Below are positions 1-9,193 of a DNA stretch of 64,000 nucleotides, one piece after another. How positions within the stretch are numbered: the stretch's first letter is position 1; each line of letters opens with the position of its first letter. Source of the stretch: Stramonita haemastoma (lineage: Eukaryota; Mollusca; Gastropoda; Neogastropoda; Muricidae); assembly GCA_030674155.1 (NCBI GenBank), contig CM060318.1, forward strand, positions 69,359,017 through 69,423,016, written 5' to 3'. Under the pieces are notes generated by a model, which saw only the letters and a program-made list of their open reading frames with translations, searched no databases and was not told the DNA's origin. Made by a program: the position numbers and the translations under genes.

Positions 1-1
1 C

Positions 2-76
2 ATTTTGCACTATTTCTACATGGTGATCAAGTTGATCATCCTTATTGTTGTCATCTCCCTCTTCTATCTCTCTGAG
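2..76 (+). CDS. CASD1: CASD1 exon a (partial, window edge)
   Basis: 25 codons of a hydrophobic membrane helix ending in YLSE, followed by donor GTAGGT at 77. The next exon continues with VFFEKVF, matching the SEVFFEK junction text of vertebrate CASD1. The exon starts upstream of the window. Confidence 0.88.
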
Positions 77-176
77 GTAGGTCAAAAGTAGACTACTGTG
101 TTTGTGTTTAAAACTCAGTTACTCAGCAACAGTTGATGTTAAGACAGTCTGCTTATTTCTGTCATTATACATAGCA

Positions 177-253
<77 letters not shown>

Positions 254-1823
254 GTTTTGTTTTTGTAGTGTGGGGTTTTTTTTGGTTTTGATTTGTTTTG
301 CTTATTTTTGAAAATCTGGCAAGAGATATATGGTACATTTTTAGTTATGGTGTAAACTGTAGACATGAAAGTATTTAACTTCCACTTGTGTAATTGTCCA
401 TGTGTTCTGTTGATATCTTAAGGGCAGAAAGCCATATGTATTCTGAAGTAAAATAAATGCATCCATTGAACATTAGGATGGTTGAGTTAGGAAGCTGTTT
501 ATTTAGTTTTTTTCTTCAGTCATAATGATTGTAATGTGGGATTGAAATAGATCTGTTGAGGGATAGGGAGGAAGGTGTGGGGGGGGGTAGTTTACTACAT
601 GCTTTAATATATTTTTTATTTTGAACACTTTTTCAAGATAGAGCACTGCCTGTATATTTTAAAGAAGCTAGAGTGTTGCATGGTGTGTGCAGGTGTTTTT
701 TGAAAAGGTGTTCCTAACGCGCCCATTCAAAGGCCTCTTTGTCACCTCAGATGACTCCATACACGAGTGGCGCTTCCGCTGGCAGCTGGACCGCATGGTA
801 GGTAACGTGCACCGGGCATCTCACCCACAGTGCAGGTCATACTCTTCAACCTATGTGCTCACCACTCTCTGCAAGTTTTCTTTTTATCACTGCAGATATT
901 CAGTACATGCTCAAATGCTGTATTTTGCAATATCATAGATTCTTTTATTATTTATTTATGTTAGGAGTAACTGTCTTTGCTAGATGTGCAAGGGAGCCTT
1001 TTAGAGTTGGTGACTGTATTTGCTTAGAATATTTGGGGCTGTCATTTGTCTTCATAGATGAAAAAACAAAACTCAGTTGTTGTGTTTTAACATACAGCAG
1101 AATCATACAAATGACGGAGCCACTCCTACAGTGAACAGCAGTAATGAGCCTCTACTGGTGGTTTGTTGAGGAAAAGTAAAGCATCTGTGTATGCTCGTTT
1201 AGTTGGTGACAGTCTGGAGGAAAAAAAACACCCAACACATGTCCTCTGCTGTCTGCACATGTATACGTTTAGGGGTAAAAAAAAAAAATTTAAACTTGGA
1301 GCAAGAACATGAATGTTTTGATTAAAATTGTATAACAAAGCAACCCCCAAAAAGTATCTTTCACTGAAATGAAAAATAGTAAAGGCATTTAAAAATGTAA
1401 AACAAGAAAATTTTTAAAAAGAAGAAAAATGGAGACTAAAGCTAAACATTAACCCCAGAAGTGCTGAATTTCCCTCTTAACCAATTAAAATCTTCCTTGC
1501 TTATGCGTGTTGAACGATGTTCAACCCTTTCTGTGGCTCCACAATGGCCTTAACATTCAATGGGTGACCTTTGAAAAATGAAAGTGAGCCTTCAATTTCA
1601 ACCATCTGCGTCATCCTGGAATATTCCGGGATCTGCTGTATGGTTGTGAAAGGTTGTCCAGAATATTCTGGGAACTGCACTACTAGGTTTAAGTTAAATC
1701 ACATCAAAGAATGTTTACTGGGTTCCGTCTGAAGGTGTGCATGTATTCATCAGCCAGCATGGATTCGATTATGCGAGAAATGTGACAGCAGTTTCTGTAG
1801 ACTTGATATATTGATCTAAACAC

Positions 1824-1886
<63 letters not shown>

Positions 1887-4800
1887 CTCCTCCAAGTAGT
1901 TGTATAAATAAGTGTTTTTATCTCTTAATTAATTTTAACTGAGCATCATGGCCAGATAAAGGATCTTGTCAGCTGAACAATGAATAGATTTTTTTCTTAG
2001 GCAAAAAGTGTATGGCTTTGCAGATAAAAAGGGTTTGGAAATGTTCGTTACGCTGTTTCAGTTAAACCTGAAGATGTGATTGATTTAGCTTTGTGTTTAC
2101 AGCTATGTCTGACAAAAGTGTAATTATAGGTTTGTGAATGATCAGTGTGATTGGTGATGTGTGAAGTGGAACTGCTTGCTTGTATCAAGAAACATTTACA
2201 GTGATGCCTTTGCGCATAATCTCTGTGACTGATTTGTATGAAGTGCGGTGTATAAGCTTCATATGCAATATACCACTGTAACAGGTTATTGAAGACCAGA
2301 TGGTAAGAGCTCAGGGAACTGTTTGAGTGAAGTATCCTGTAGTTCAGGGTTTCTGTATACTGCCTTTCATGTGGGTGGCCATGTATATGTGGGTGTGACT
2401 GTAGATTTTGTCCTTTCTTTGTTAAATTACATTACTTTAAAAAAAAAAAAAAAGAGAAAGAAATTATGAAAATCAACAGAAAATCAAATAAAATAAACTT
2501 AAAATATGTAGAAGACACTTTGAAATAAAGAACTGATTTAGAAGGTAGTAGTATTAAAGGGGGGACAGGATAGCTCAGTGGTCAGAGCCCTCGCTTTCTC
2601 AAAGTTAAGGTTAAGCCACATTGAACATGGTTACCAAGTGGATGGGTGACCGTTTGGGCACTTTGGCTTCAGTACAGTCCCCTCAATTCACCCAGCTGTA
2701 AGTGGGTTTTTGCCCTCTTTTGGGTCAGAGGAGGTAAAGCAGTGAGGGAGAGGAGATGGGTGCTGGCCTCTTTAGAAGCTGATGGCTCTGATGCCTCCCT
2801 CCCCAACGACTGCATTGGTTATTGGAACATTTTTACCTTTTTGACCTAGTTTTAAAAGCACAGTAATATAATGATTTTTAATCTTTTATTTTTCTTGTTC
2901 ATCAAAATTTTATGTATATTGAAGTGGTGACATGTTATACAATAATTCTGAAAGAATATCAATTTTTTAAAATAAATTTCTGACCACTTTCGTGATGCAG
3001 ATTTATGTAATTTTATTTTGTTTTGTTTTTCTTCAAGTAACTAGATAAGATTTTACTGTCATTGAAAAATATGTGAGGAAATATTTTAAGCAAAAAAATT
3101 GGTGTTGAGTATAGGTCTGATGAGATCAAGCTAGTACCGATTCAAAATATGATGATGAGGAAAAGAAATATGTATTGTATGCTAATATGTATATCAAGTG
3201 TTTTAAAGAGCTCAGACTTTAAGGTTTCTGATATTTGTCAATGTTCTATATTCATCATATTATGTTCAGAAACAAAGTGGGCACCTAACTAACCCAAATC
3301 AGCTAATTCCTGTTAAGAAGCAACAGTCATCAAAAATCTGTGCATGATTGCAGAAATGATTAGTAACCAGAATTGAATGAACAAAATTTGTCATTGTTCA
3401 AAGAAAAGACTTAATTTTTTTCTTTTAAAGCAGATACAGAATGAAACAGATTTTTTTTTTTTTTGGGGGGGGGGGGGGTCATATTGTGTTACAAGCCATT
3501 ACTTCCATTGACTGAGAGCTTTTGTGTTCCTGCTCCTTTTCTCCCTCTTCTGAAAGCCCCCTAACCATCTCATAATGATATCACTCTTGCCATAGTGTTA
3601 AAACAGCCATGTATTTCACACTACCTGTTTTACTGGTAATTTTGATGACTGTTGCTTGAAATGTTACCATTTCAATAACTTTACACATTCACACTAATTT
3701 TATGCTGCACATGTTACAGTCTGATTAGTCGATTTGACTGTTCCAGGGTGGAAATGTATCATGTCAGAAATAAGAAATTTGATATCATCTATCAGTACAG
3801 TAGTGGAGTGTTGTTTTTTTTGTCCAGAGAAATGCATGTCTGTTCACCTTGTGAGTCAAATTCTGCTAGTTGTTTACAGGGGTTATTTTGATTGTGGTTG
3901 GGGAGGGGGGGGGGGGGGGGGAGGTTGTTGGTGTTTTTTTTGTGCATCCTTTCTTTACCTGCCGCCGCGGTAGTCGAGTGGTTAGGGCGTTGGACTCGTA
4001 ATCTAAAGGTTGCGGGTTCGATCCCAGCTGTCGGCTATGGCGTTGTGCCCTTGGAAAAGGCACTTTACGGCTATTTTCTCACCCCACCCAGGTGTAAAAG
4101 GGGTACCAACCTTGTGTTGGGGGTTAACCCTGCGATAGACTGGCGTCCTATCCAGGGGGGAGTCTATGACTCTCAGTCGCTTAGCGCCACAGAAACCGGG
4201 ATAAGCACCGGCCTGATGAGCCTTAGGCTCGGGACAGACTTTAACTTAACTTTCTTTACCTGTATGTAAACCTAAAGGAATAACTACACATTTATGTTTT
4301 GAAATAGTAGGCAAACTGAGAATTGTCTAACTCATGCATCTGCAGTAATATCACATGTTTTAAGCATTTTCGTCAGTATCTGTCAGTATAAACAGCATCC
4401 CCACCACCTGGAAATTCTGTGCTAGGAACTCCCTCTTTTCTATCCCTCTCTTTGTTTCTGCCCTCCATTTCTTCCTGTCACCTCCTTGTCTATTTTCTGC
4501 CTTCTTGGTCAAATCTCCTGCCTCTTTTTCAGAAAGATTTGAAACAATAGTTGCTGTCTGAGTGTTGGAAGAAGAAAACATAGTGTATCATATTCTGGAA
4601 CATTTACAATGAACCAGCACTGTATAGAGGTCAAGAGTCTAAGGAAGAGTGCCAGCTTGGGCTACAGCAGAGGACCACTAGAAACTGCAGATGATGTGCA
4701 GGGCCACAGACACTGTACTGTTCTTCTCTAGAAGGTGGGGGTGGTAATAAAACAGAAACTTTTAAATCACAGCAAAAAAGAACAACATCAAAAGTTTCTA

Positions 4801-7800
4801 AGAAACATTTGAGACTTAGATGTTGTGTATAGAGTAAGGAGTTAAAGGAACTATTTACAGTATTTTCTGCATAAAGGGGTGTGGAATACTTGAAAGCAGT
4901 AGGGAAAATGTTTGTAGCATTTAGAAATTGAAGTGTTGTGTGTGCTGCCTGTGGACAGAGTGTGGTGTATGGAATCCTGTTTGCCTTTGGCTATCAAGTG
5001 ATGCTGCGCTACAAATGGATCGAGGACAACCACAGCCAGCACCTCTTCTCTCGACCCATCTCCTGGGCCCTCTGTCTGCTTGGCCTTGTGGGCATTGGGG
5101 TTAGTGCCTGGTCACCTTTTACTCTTTTCTTACAGCTTTTAATGCATGTATATCCAGTACAGTGTAATAACTCATAGTTCAGACAGGTGAATTTTGTTGT
5201 TGCACATTCTCAAGCACAAGCATCATGGGGGTCATCCATAATATGCACTCTGTTTCACTCATCATACCTGGGAATCTCTGTGAGACCATATGTCACTCAC
5301 TGAATGAGCAGTTTGCCAGTGTGGCTGTATTCAGTTACCCTGCCCTACATCACATGCAGCAATACTCTTACTTCAGAGGATGGATGAATTTTGAATCTAC
5401 AGGAAGCATCAGCAGACATGGATGGGATGAACGTATTAAGATGGCTGGCTGTCACAGAGAAGAAGGGTTCAGCATAGACAGCATGATTATACCCTGGCTA
5501 GAAACACTTCCTGGATAAGCTGATGCTCCTGCAGAAAAAATCGAAAAAGCTGTAGAGTATTCTGGATAATTATGCCAATGCATACTCACTAGTTTGTGTT
5601 TGGTCTTTTTGTTATTTATTTAAATTTATTTTTAGATTAAGTTCAGATTTTTATTCTGAGGACTGAGAGAATGGTCTTCTGAAGTCTGTATCATATCTTT
5701 TGCCTGTGTTCAGGCAGGTAGATACATTTTACTTTAACTCTTTTAAAGAAAAAAAGTCCTTATGCTTCCTTGATTTCTAGGGTGTATTCAAGGAACAATC
5801 ACTAAAAGTCAGCAATGTGATCCGCCATATTCTACAGTAACAGTCATACAGGCATGTCAAATCATGTGGGAAGAAACAGATGTAGCAATATCATGAACTG
5901 AAGAAAAATTCCATATATGGTAGGGTTTTGGTTTCTTTTTCACTTTTTACATGAAAAAAAATTGGGGGGGGAGGGGAATCAGATTTTAAAAGTTGGGTTG
6001 ACTTCATGTGTGTTTCAGAGTTACGTGGTCTTCTCCTTCCTGTGCAGCAGTAAGCCACAGTGTAATGATGTTCATTCCTACATTGTCTTCATTCCGGTGA
6101 GCATGTCTTATTACACTCTGTGTGTCTGTCTGTGTGTGAGTGTGTGTGTGTGTGCTTGCTCTTGCTTGTATGCACTTACTTGTATAGGTGTCATATAATT
6201 AAGTACATGTATGGGAATATACCTGTGTGTGTGTGTGAATTATTGACTAAATTTGCACACTGTACTTCAGATATTTATTGAGAAGTTCTTTGTGTGTGTA
6301 CTTGTTCACTCCTTCCTCACTTGCTCATAAACACACAAATTGGGCCATGAAATGTGTCACATTGCACCTAACCCACGTTTCTGTTAGCAGTGATTTGAGG
6401 CAGATAGGGGTCAGGTTGCTGACTTTGAGACTTCAGTTAATAATAAAACTGTAAGCTCTCTTGTACCTTTTATGGAAGTATCAAGATGTAATTTTGTTTC
6501 CGCATACTTTAAAAACGTGTTTAAAATCACCCAGCCCCTCATCGTGACCACCTATCACGATGCAGAATTTGTCATTTTCGCATTTTGTCACTTCCTGGAG
6601 TCCAGCATTTCAATTTGTAGTCATTTTTCATAAAATTGTTCGGTTTCCAATCTGTTTTGTTTTATTGAATAGCGTTTTTAGAATTTTTAATTATTATATA
6701 TTCATGAAATTCTTATAGATGCATGAAATGTTAAATTATTAATTTTTTAAAATAAAAATTGGCCTCCGTACGTACAGTGTGACTCATGTGATGGAGGGTT
6801 ACATGTTATGGATAAAACATGTTTGATTCACACTCAGGTGCTTTTGCCGTTGATGTCATTTTCACTGCATTGACTTTCTTTCATGATGGTAATAGAATGC
6901 TATTTTGGCATGGTGGTTTTGTTGTCATAGATCATATCGTACATATTGTTGAGGAATGTCCCGGGGTGGCTGCGGACCCGATACAGCACCTTCTTCGCCT
7001 GGTTCGGCAAGATCTCCCTGGAGGTAAAGACACACCTTTCACTGCTTCACTGATCCTCCACACACAGAAAGATCTTTCTCTTTACTAATTACATCCTGTG
7101 TGCATAGTTTGTTTTTCTAACCCTGTTCCTTAGTTAGTGCGCAGAGGTTCACCAATGGTGAGACTTTTGGCTATGCTTTTACCCACCTGAAGGTAGCTTA
7201 TACCTACTTCAGGGGTCATCAGATTTGACTTGCCCAGACTCTGCTGCAACAACCCCCCCCCCCCCCCCCCCCCCTAAGGAGTTAAGGCAGAAATCAGATG
7301 AGATCTAGTATTTCTCTGCTGGGATCAGCATGTAGAGTGCTACCCATCTGATCCACCACTCTCCTTCACTGGCTGACTTTCCTGTCTCTCTCCTCTGTTT
7401 CTGTTTCTCCAAGAGGACAGATGCTCACAGCTGGGTGGAGTGGAGTTCTTGGAATAGGGCTGTGCTGTCACTTGTTTGATAGCAACCTGTAAAACTGCAG
7501 GACAGGGGTAGGGAGAAGAAGTGATCCAGTAGAAGGTGTTAGCATCAAAACTGTTCTGAAAATTGACTTAGTGTTTCAAATTTGTGGTTAAGAAAAAAAA
7601 CAAAAAGAGGGGGGGAGGGGATGTTGAAAAGAAAAACATATGTAGAAAATTTAGATGAACTTGGGTTTTCAATTATGCTGACTACTGTAGAAAGGATAGG
7701 AGTTCTTTTTCTTTCTCCCCCCCATTTTTTTTTCTTCCTTTTTTTAAAACCTTTTTTAAAGTGTTGAATCAGGAAGCTGCTCATGTCATTTTCTTTATCT

Positions 7801-8919
7801 GAAAAAAGCCTAGTGCATATTATACCATTGAATGAAGGAAAACGGTGTAACTTTTATGAGGTCATTGCTACTTTATGGGGTGGTGGTTTTTTTTTTACCT
7901 GTTCAGAATAATTCATTGTAAACTACATTCTCAGCAAAAAAGACCTCTACTTTTTTTAGAATTTTATTTCCCTCTGCCTAGCTCAGCAGGTTTTTTTCTG
8001 TTTTTTTTTTTTTTTAATTGATGCATCATATCGTAACTAAAGATTTTGTCAAAGTGTTTGATATGCAACAAACCTTTAAGTTGTGATGTATAACAGCAGC
8101 ACTTTGCATGCACCTTTAGCTACACATGAACTAATGAAAACTAAAAAATGACAGTTGCCTGTGGGGGACAGGATAGCCTAGTGGTCAGAACATTGCGCTC
8201 GCAATGTGATGGCCCGGGTTCGATTCCCATTCGAGGGGATTTTTCCCCTGGGGTTAACATCAGTGCTGACTCCACTCTCCCCAAAAGTCCTTCGGATGAG
8301 ACTATAAACCGAGGCCCTGTGTGTGAAAGCACACAGAACATCTTCGCACCGTTAAATCCTGTTCCGCTTTTCGTAAGAGTAGGCCATTCTGTGCCAGTGG
8401 GAACAGATAAGATGAACAAAACTGCATACACATGGGGACTGGATGTAAAAAAGCACATGAGTGCTTATTCCATTATCGACGATATAAAAATGAATAAATA
8501 AATAAATAGATAAATGACTAACCAAGTGAGGCGGTGCCGGGGTGTTGCAGCTGTTCATCTGCCAGTTCCACGTGTGGCTGGGTGCGGACACGCACGGCGT
8601 GTTGGTGCTGCTGCCCAGCTACCCGGTGCTGAACGTGGTGGTCACCTCCTTCATCCTCATCTGCATCGCCCACGAGGTCTCCGTCATCACACGCGCCCTC
8701 GCCACCTACGCCGTGCCCGACGACTGGAGGGCCGTGCTGCGCAACCTGATGTCTTCTGTGCCGTTCTCCTCCCCATCTGCATCGCCAACGGGGTGCTGGT
8801 CTGGTGAAGTCCTGTTCCGTTCTCCTCCCCATCTGCATCGCCAACGGGGTGCTGGTCTGGTGAAGTCCTGTGCCGTTCTCCTCCCCATCTGTATCGCCAA
8901 CGGGGTGCTGGTCTGGTGA
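2..8919 (+). CDS. CASD1: CASD1-like sialate O-acetyltransferase, C-terminal part (six exons)
   Basis: Join 2-76, 693-797, 4959-5099, 6019-6096, 6931-7023, 8551-8919; the 5' part lies before the window. All junctions are GT/AG and all inner exons start and end in phase 0. CASD1 is a Golgi membrane enzyme that transfers acetyl from acetyl-CoA to sialic acid (the 9-O-acetylation route); its SGNH catalytic domain is N-terminal and not visible here. Seen: the multi-helix Cas1-type acyltransferase domain, recognised by [31 protein letters not shown] text split across exon 5, and [16 protein letters not shown] in exon 6, all close to vertebrate CASD1. About 286 residues are encoded, against roughly 797 for the whole human protein. 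The C-terminus is odd: the reading frame passes through two 56-bp repeat units before stopping in the third. Family call is firm; substrate in this animal is inferred. Confidence 0.93.
77..692 (+). other. CASD1 intron with (GT)n microsatellite
   Basis: The intron runs from donor GTAGGT to acceptor GTGCAG. It holds a pure (GT)35 tract at 181-250; the Val-Cys and Thr-His open frames over it come from the dinucleotide repeat and are not genes. Nothing else is recognised. Confidence 0.8.
693..797 (+). CDS. CASD1: CASD1 exon b
   Basis: 35 codons between acceptor TGTGTGCAG and donor GTAGGT. It encodes VFFEKVF, then [15 protein letters not shown], the most conserved lumen/cytosol loop of the family (human has DSVYEWWFRWRLDR). 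Phase 0 at both ends. Confidence 0.93.
2558..2850 (+). repeat. SINE-C copy
   Basis: Starts GGGGGGACAGGATAGCTCAGTGG, with a tRNA-like A box (TAGCTCAGTGG). It shares a body with a second copy near 58948-59240: GGTAAAGCAGTGA, a CAGCTGTAA(A/G)(C/T)GGGT block and a CTCAACGACTGCAT-like 3' end. The two copies are diverged and I see no clear target duplication. Confidence 0.65.
3961..4250 (+). mobile_element. SINE-A copy 1, complete with target duplication
   Basis: A 290 bp element flanked by a 13-bp direct repeat CTTTCTTTACCTG (3949-3961 and 4250-4262). The head folds like a tRNA: A box TAGTCGAGTGG, an anticodon stem-loop with CGT (Thr), and B box GGTTCGATCCC. The body has a conserved block containing TGGCGTCCTATCCAGGG, of the kind found in central domains of several animal SINE superfamilies. 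The 3' end is TTTAACTTAAC. The open frame across it recurs in other copies and is a property of the repeat. Confidence 0.9.
4362..4580 (-). repeat. Dispersed repeat family R
   Basis: Shares with 46660-46945 the stretch CACCTCCTGGAAATTCTGTG, then CCCTCTTTTCTATCCCTCTC and a pyrimidine-rich body, ending GTTGCTGTCTGAGTGTT. Forward-oriented relatives occur at 27500-27680 and 28430-28620, and a partial one at 51378-51540. Non-coding; origin not recognised. Confidence 0.65.
4959..5099 (+). CDS. CASD1: CASD1 exon c
   Basis: 47 codons between acceptor GTGGACAG and donor GTTAGT. It starts [13 protein letters not shown], equivalent to human VVFHGMLFAF, and continues through a charged loop into a second membrane helix ([14 protein letters not shown]). 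The alternative AG two bases downstream would break the frame. Confidence 0.9.
5100..6018 (+). other. CASD1 intron
   Basis: Contains a 97-codon open frame at 5225-5518 with no recognised domain, no splice context and no family match. I treat it as chance. No mobile element is identified. Confidence 0.6.
6019..6096 (+). CDS. CASD1: CASD1 exon d
   Basis: 26 codons between acceptor GTGTTTCAG and donor GTGAGC. The [11 protein letters not shown] text corresponds to the conserved CNELHP loop of vertebrate CASD1. Short, but in phase with both neighbours. Confidence 0.85.
6097..6930 (+). other. CASD1 intron
   Basis: A degenerate TG-rich tract at about 6118-6160 and a shorter one near 6222-6238; otherwise AT-rich. 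A GACTCATGTGATGGAGGGT segment near 6779 is similar to TCTCATTATGTGGTGGAGCG near 21950, suggesting another old dispersed repeat. Confidence 0.5.
6931..7023 (+). CDS. CASD1: CASD1 exon e
   Basis: 31 codons from acceptor TTGTCATAG to donor [25 protein letters not shown] is nearly the human RNIPGYARSVYSSFFAWFG. This is the strongest single match to the family in the window. Confidence 0.95.
7132..7213 (-). repeat. SINE tail module
   Basis: Reverse-oriented copy of a ~90-100 bp module recurring at least twelve times in the window: GGTTCACCAATGGTGAGA, a gap, ACCCACC then AAGGTAGC, and ATTCTGACTTC-like text. It lies in CASD1 intron 5. A C run of 23 follows at 7253-7275. Confidence 0.6.
8160..8513 (+). 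mobile_element. SINE-B copy, 37 bp before CASD1 last exon
   Basis: Full-length element: tRNA-like head with A box TAGCCTAGTGG and B box GGTTCGATTCC, then GGGATTTTTCCCCTGGGGTT, AGTCCTTCGGATGAGACTAT, a CACACAGAACATCTTCG block and GGGGACTGGATGTAAAAAAG, ending in (AATA)n. It ends 37 bases before the exon 6 acceptor. A short flanking match (AAATGAC on both sides) may be its target duplication. Confidence 0.85.
8551..8919 (+). CDS. CASD1: CASD1 terminal coding exon
   Basis: 122 codons plus stop after acceptor GGTGTTGCAG. It begins [20 protein letters not shown] and keeps family identity to about [12 protein letters not shown] (near 8748). It then enters a 56-bp tandem repeat in which frames 1, 2 and 3 are read in turn, ending CIANGVLVW then TGA at 8917. 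The expected last hydrophobic helix ([17 protein letters not shown]) sits in a different frame in repeat unit 1 (stop at 8805-8807). One missing base near 8748 (CTGAT instead of CTGGAT) would restore the direct reading. Either the protein has an extra Pro/Ser/Arg-rich segment or the assembly has a one-base error. Confidence 0.85.
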   Translation: MFICQFHVWLGADTHGVLVLLPSYPVLNVVVTSFILICIAHEVSVITRALATYAVPDDWRAVLRNLMSSVPFSSPSASPTGCWSGEVLFRSPPHLHRQRGAGLVKSCAVLLPICIANGVLVW

Positions 8920-9193
8920 AGTCCTGTGCCGTTCTCCTCCCATCTGCATCGCCAAACGGGGTGCTGGTCTGGTGAAGTCCTGTGCCGTTCTCCTCCCCAT
9001 CTGCATCGCCAACGGGGTGCTGGTCTGGTGAAGTCCTGTGCCGTTCTCCTCCCCATCTGCATCGCCAACGGGGTGCTGGTCTGGTGAAGTCCTGTGCCGT
9101 TCTCCTCCCCATCTGTATCGCTGGTCTGGTGGGAGTTCTGTGCCGTTCTCCTCCCCATCTGCATCGCCAACGGGGTTCTTGTTCGGTGAAATC
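8756..9193 (+). repeat. 56-bp minisatellite across the CASD1 stop codon
   Basis: Eight head-to-tail units starting at 8756, 8812, 8868, 8924, 8980, 9036, 9092 and 9138. Seven starts are exactly 56 bp apart; unit 7 is shortened to 46 bp, and unit 5 has one lost C balanced by one gained A. Each unit contains the end of the CASD1 coding sequence including its TGA. The unit length is 2 mod 3, so consecutive units are read in different frames. Long open frames on the minus strand here are a by-product of the repeat. Confidence 0.95.

Larger units (their letters stand above)
798..4958 (+). other. CASD1 large intron
   Basis: 4.2 kb without recognisable coding sequence. It contains a (TG)n tract at 1827-1884, a SINE-C copy near 2558-2850, a T14G14 run at 3451-3478, a G run at 3902-3921, a complete SINE-A at 3961-4250 and a dispersed repeat (family R, reverse) at 4362-4580. 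The rest is AT-rich unique-looking sequence. Confidence 0.75.

Noticed and set aside
3961..4035. Possible real tRNA-Thr gene
   Set aside because: A/B boxes and anticodon loop are present, but the acceptor stem does not pair and the sequence continues into the SINE body; identical in three copies with target duplications.
3892..4269. 125-codon plus-strand frame, also 32833-33069
   Set aside because: Same peptide appears in each SINE-A copy; a fortuitous open frame of a tRNA-derived repeat.
5225..5518. 97-codon frame in a CASD1 intron
   Set aside because: Between two well-defined CASD1 exons, no homologue recognised, no splice-site pairing with a neighbouring exon.
8160..8230. Possible tRNA gene in SINE-B
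   Set aside because: tRNA-like promoter boxes only; no closed cloverleaf and no conserved U33 in the best loop.
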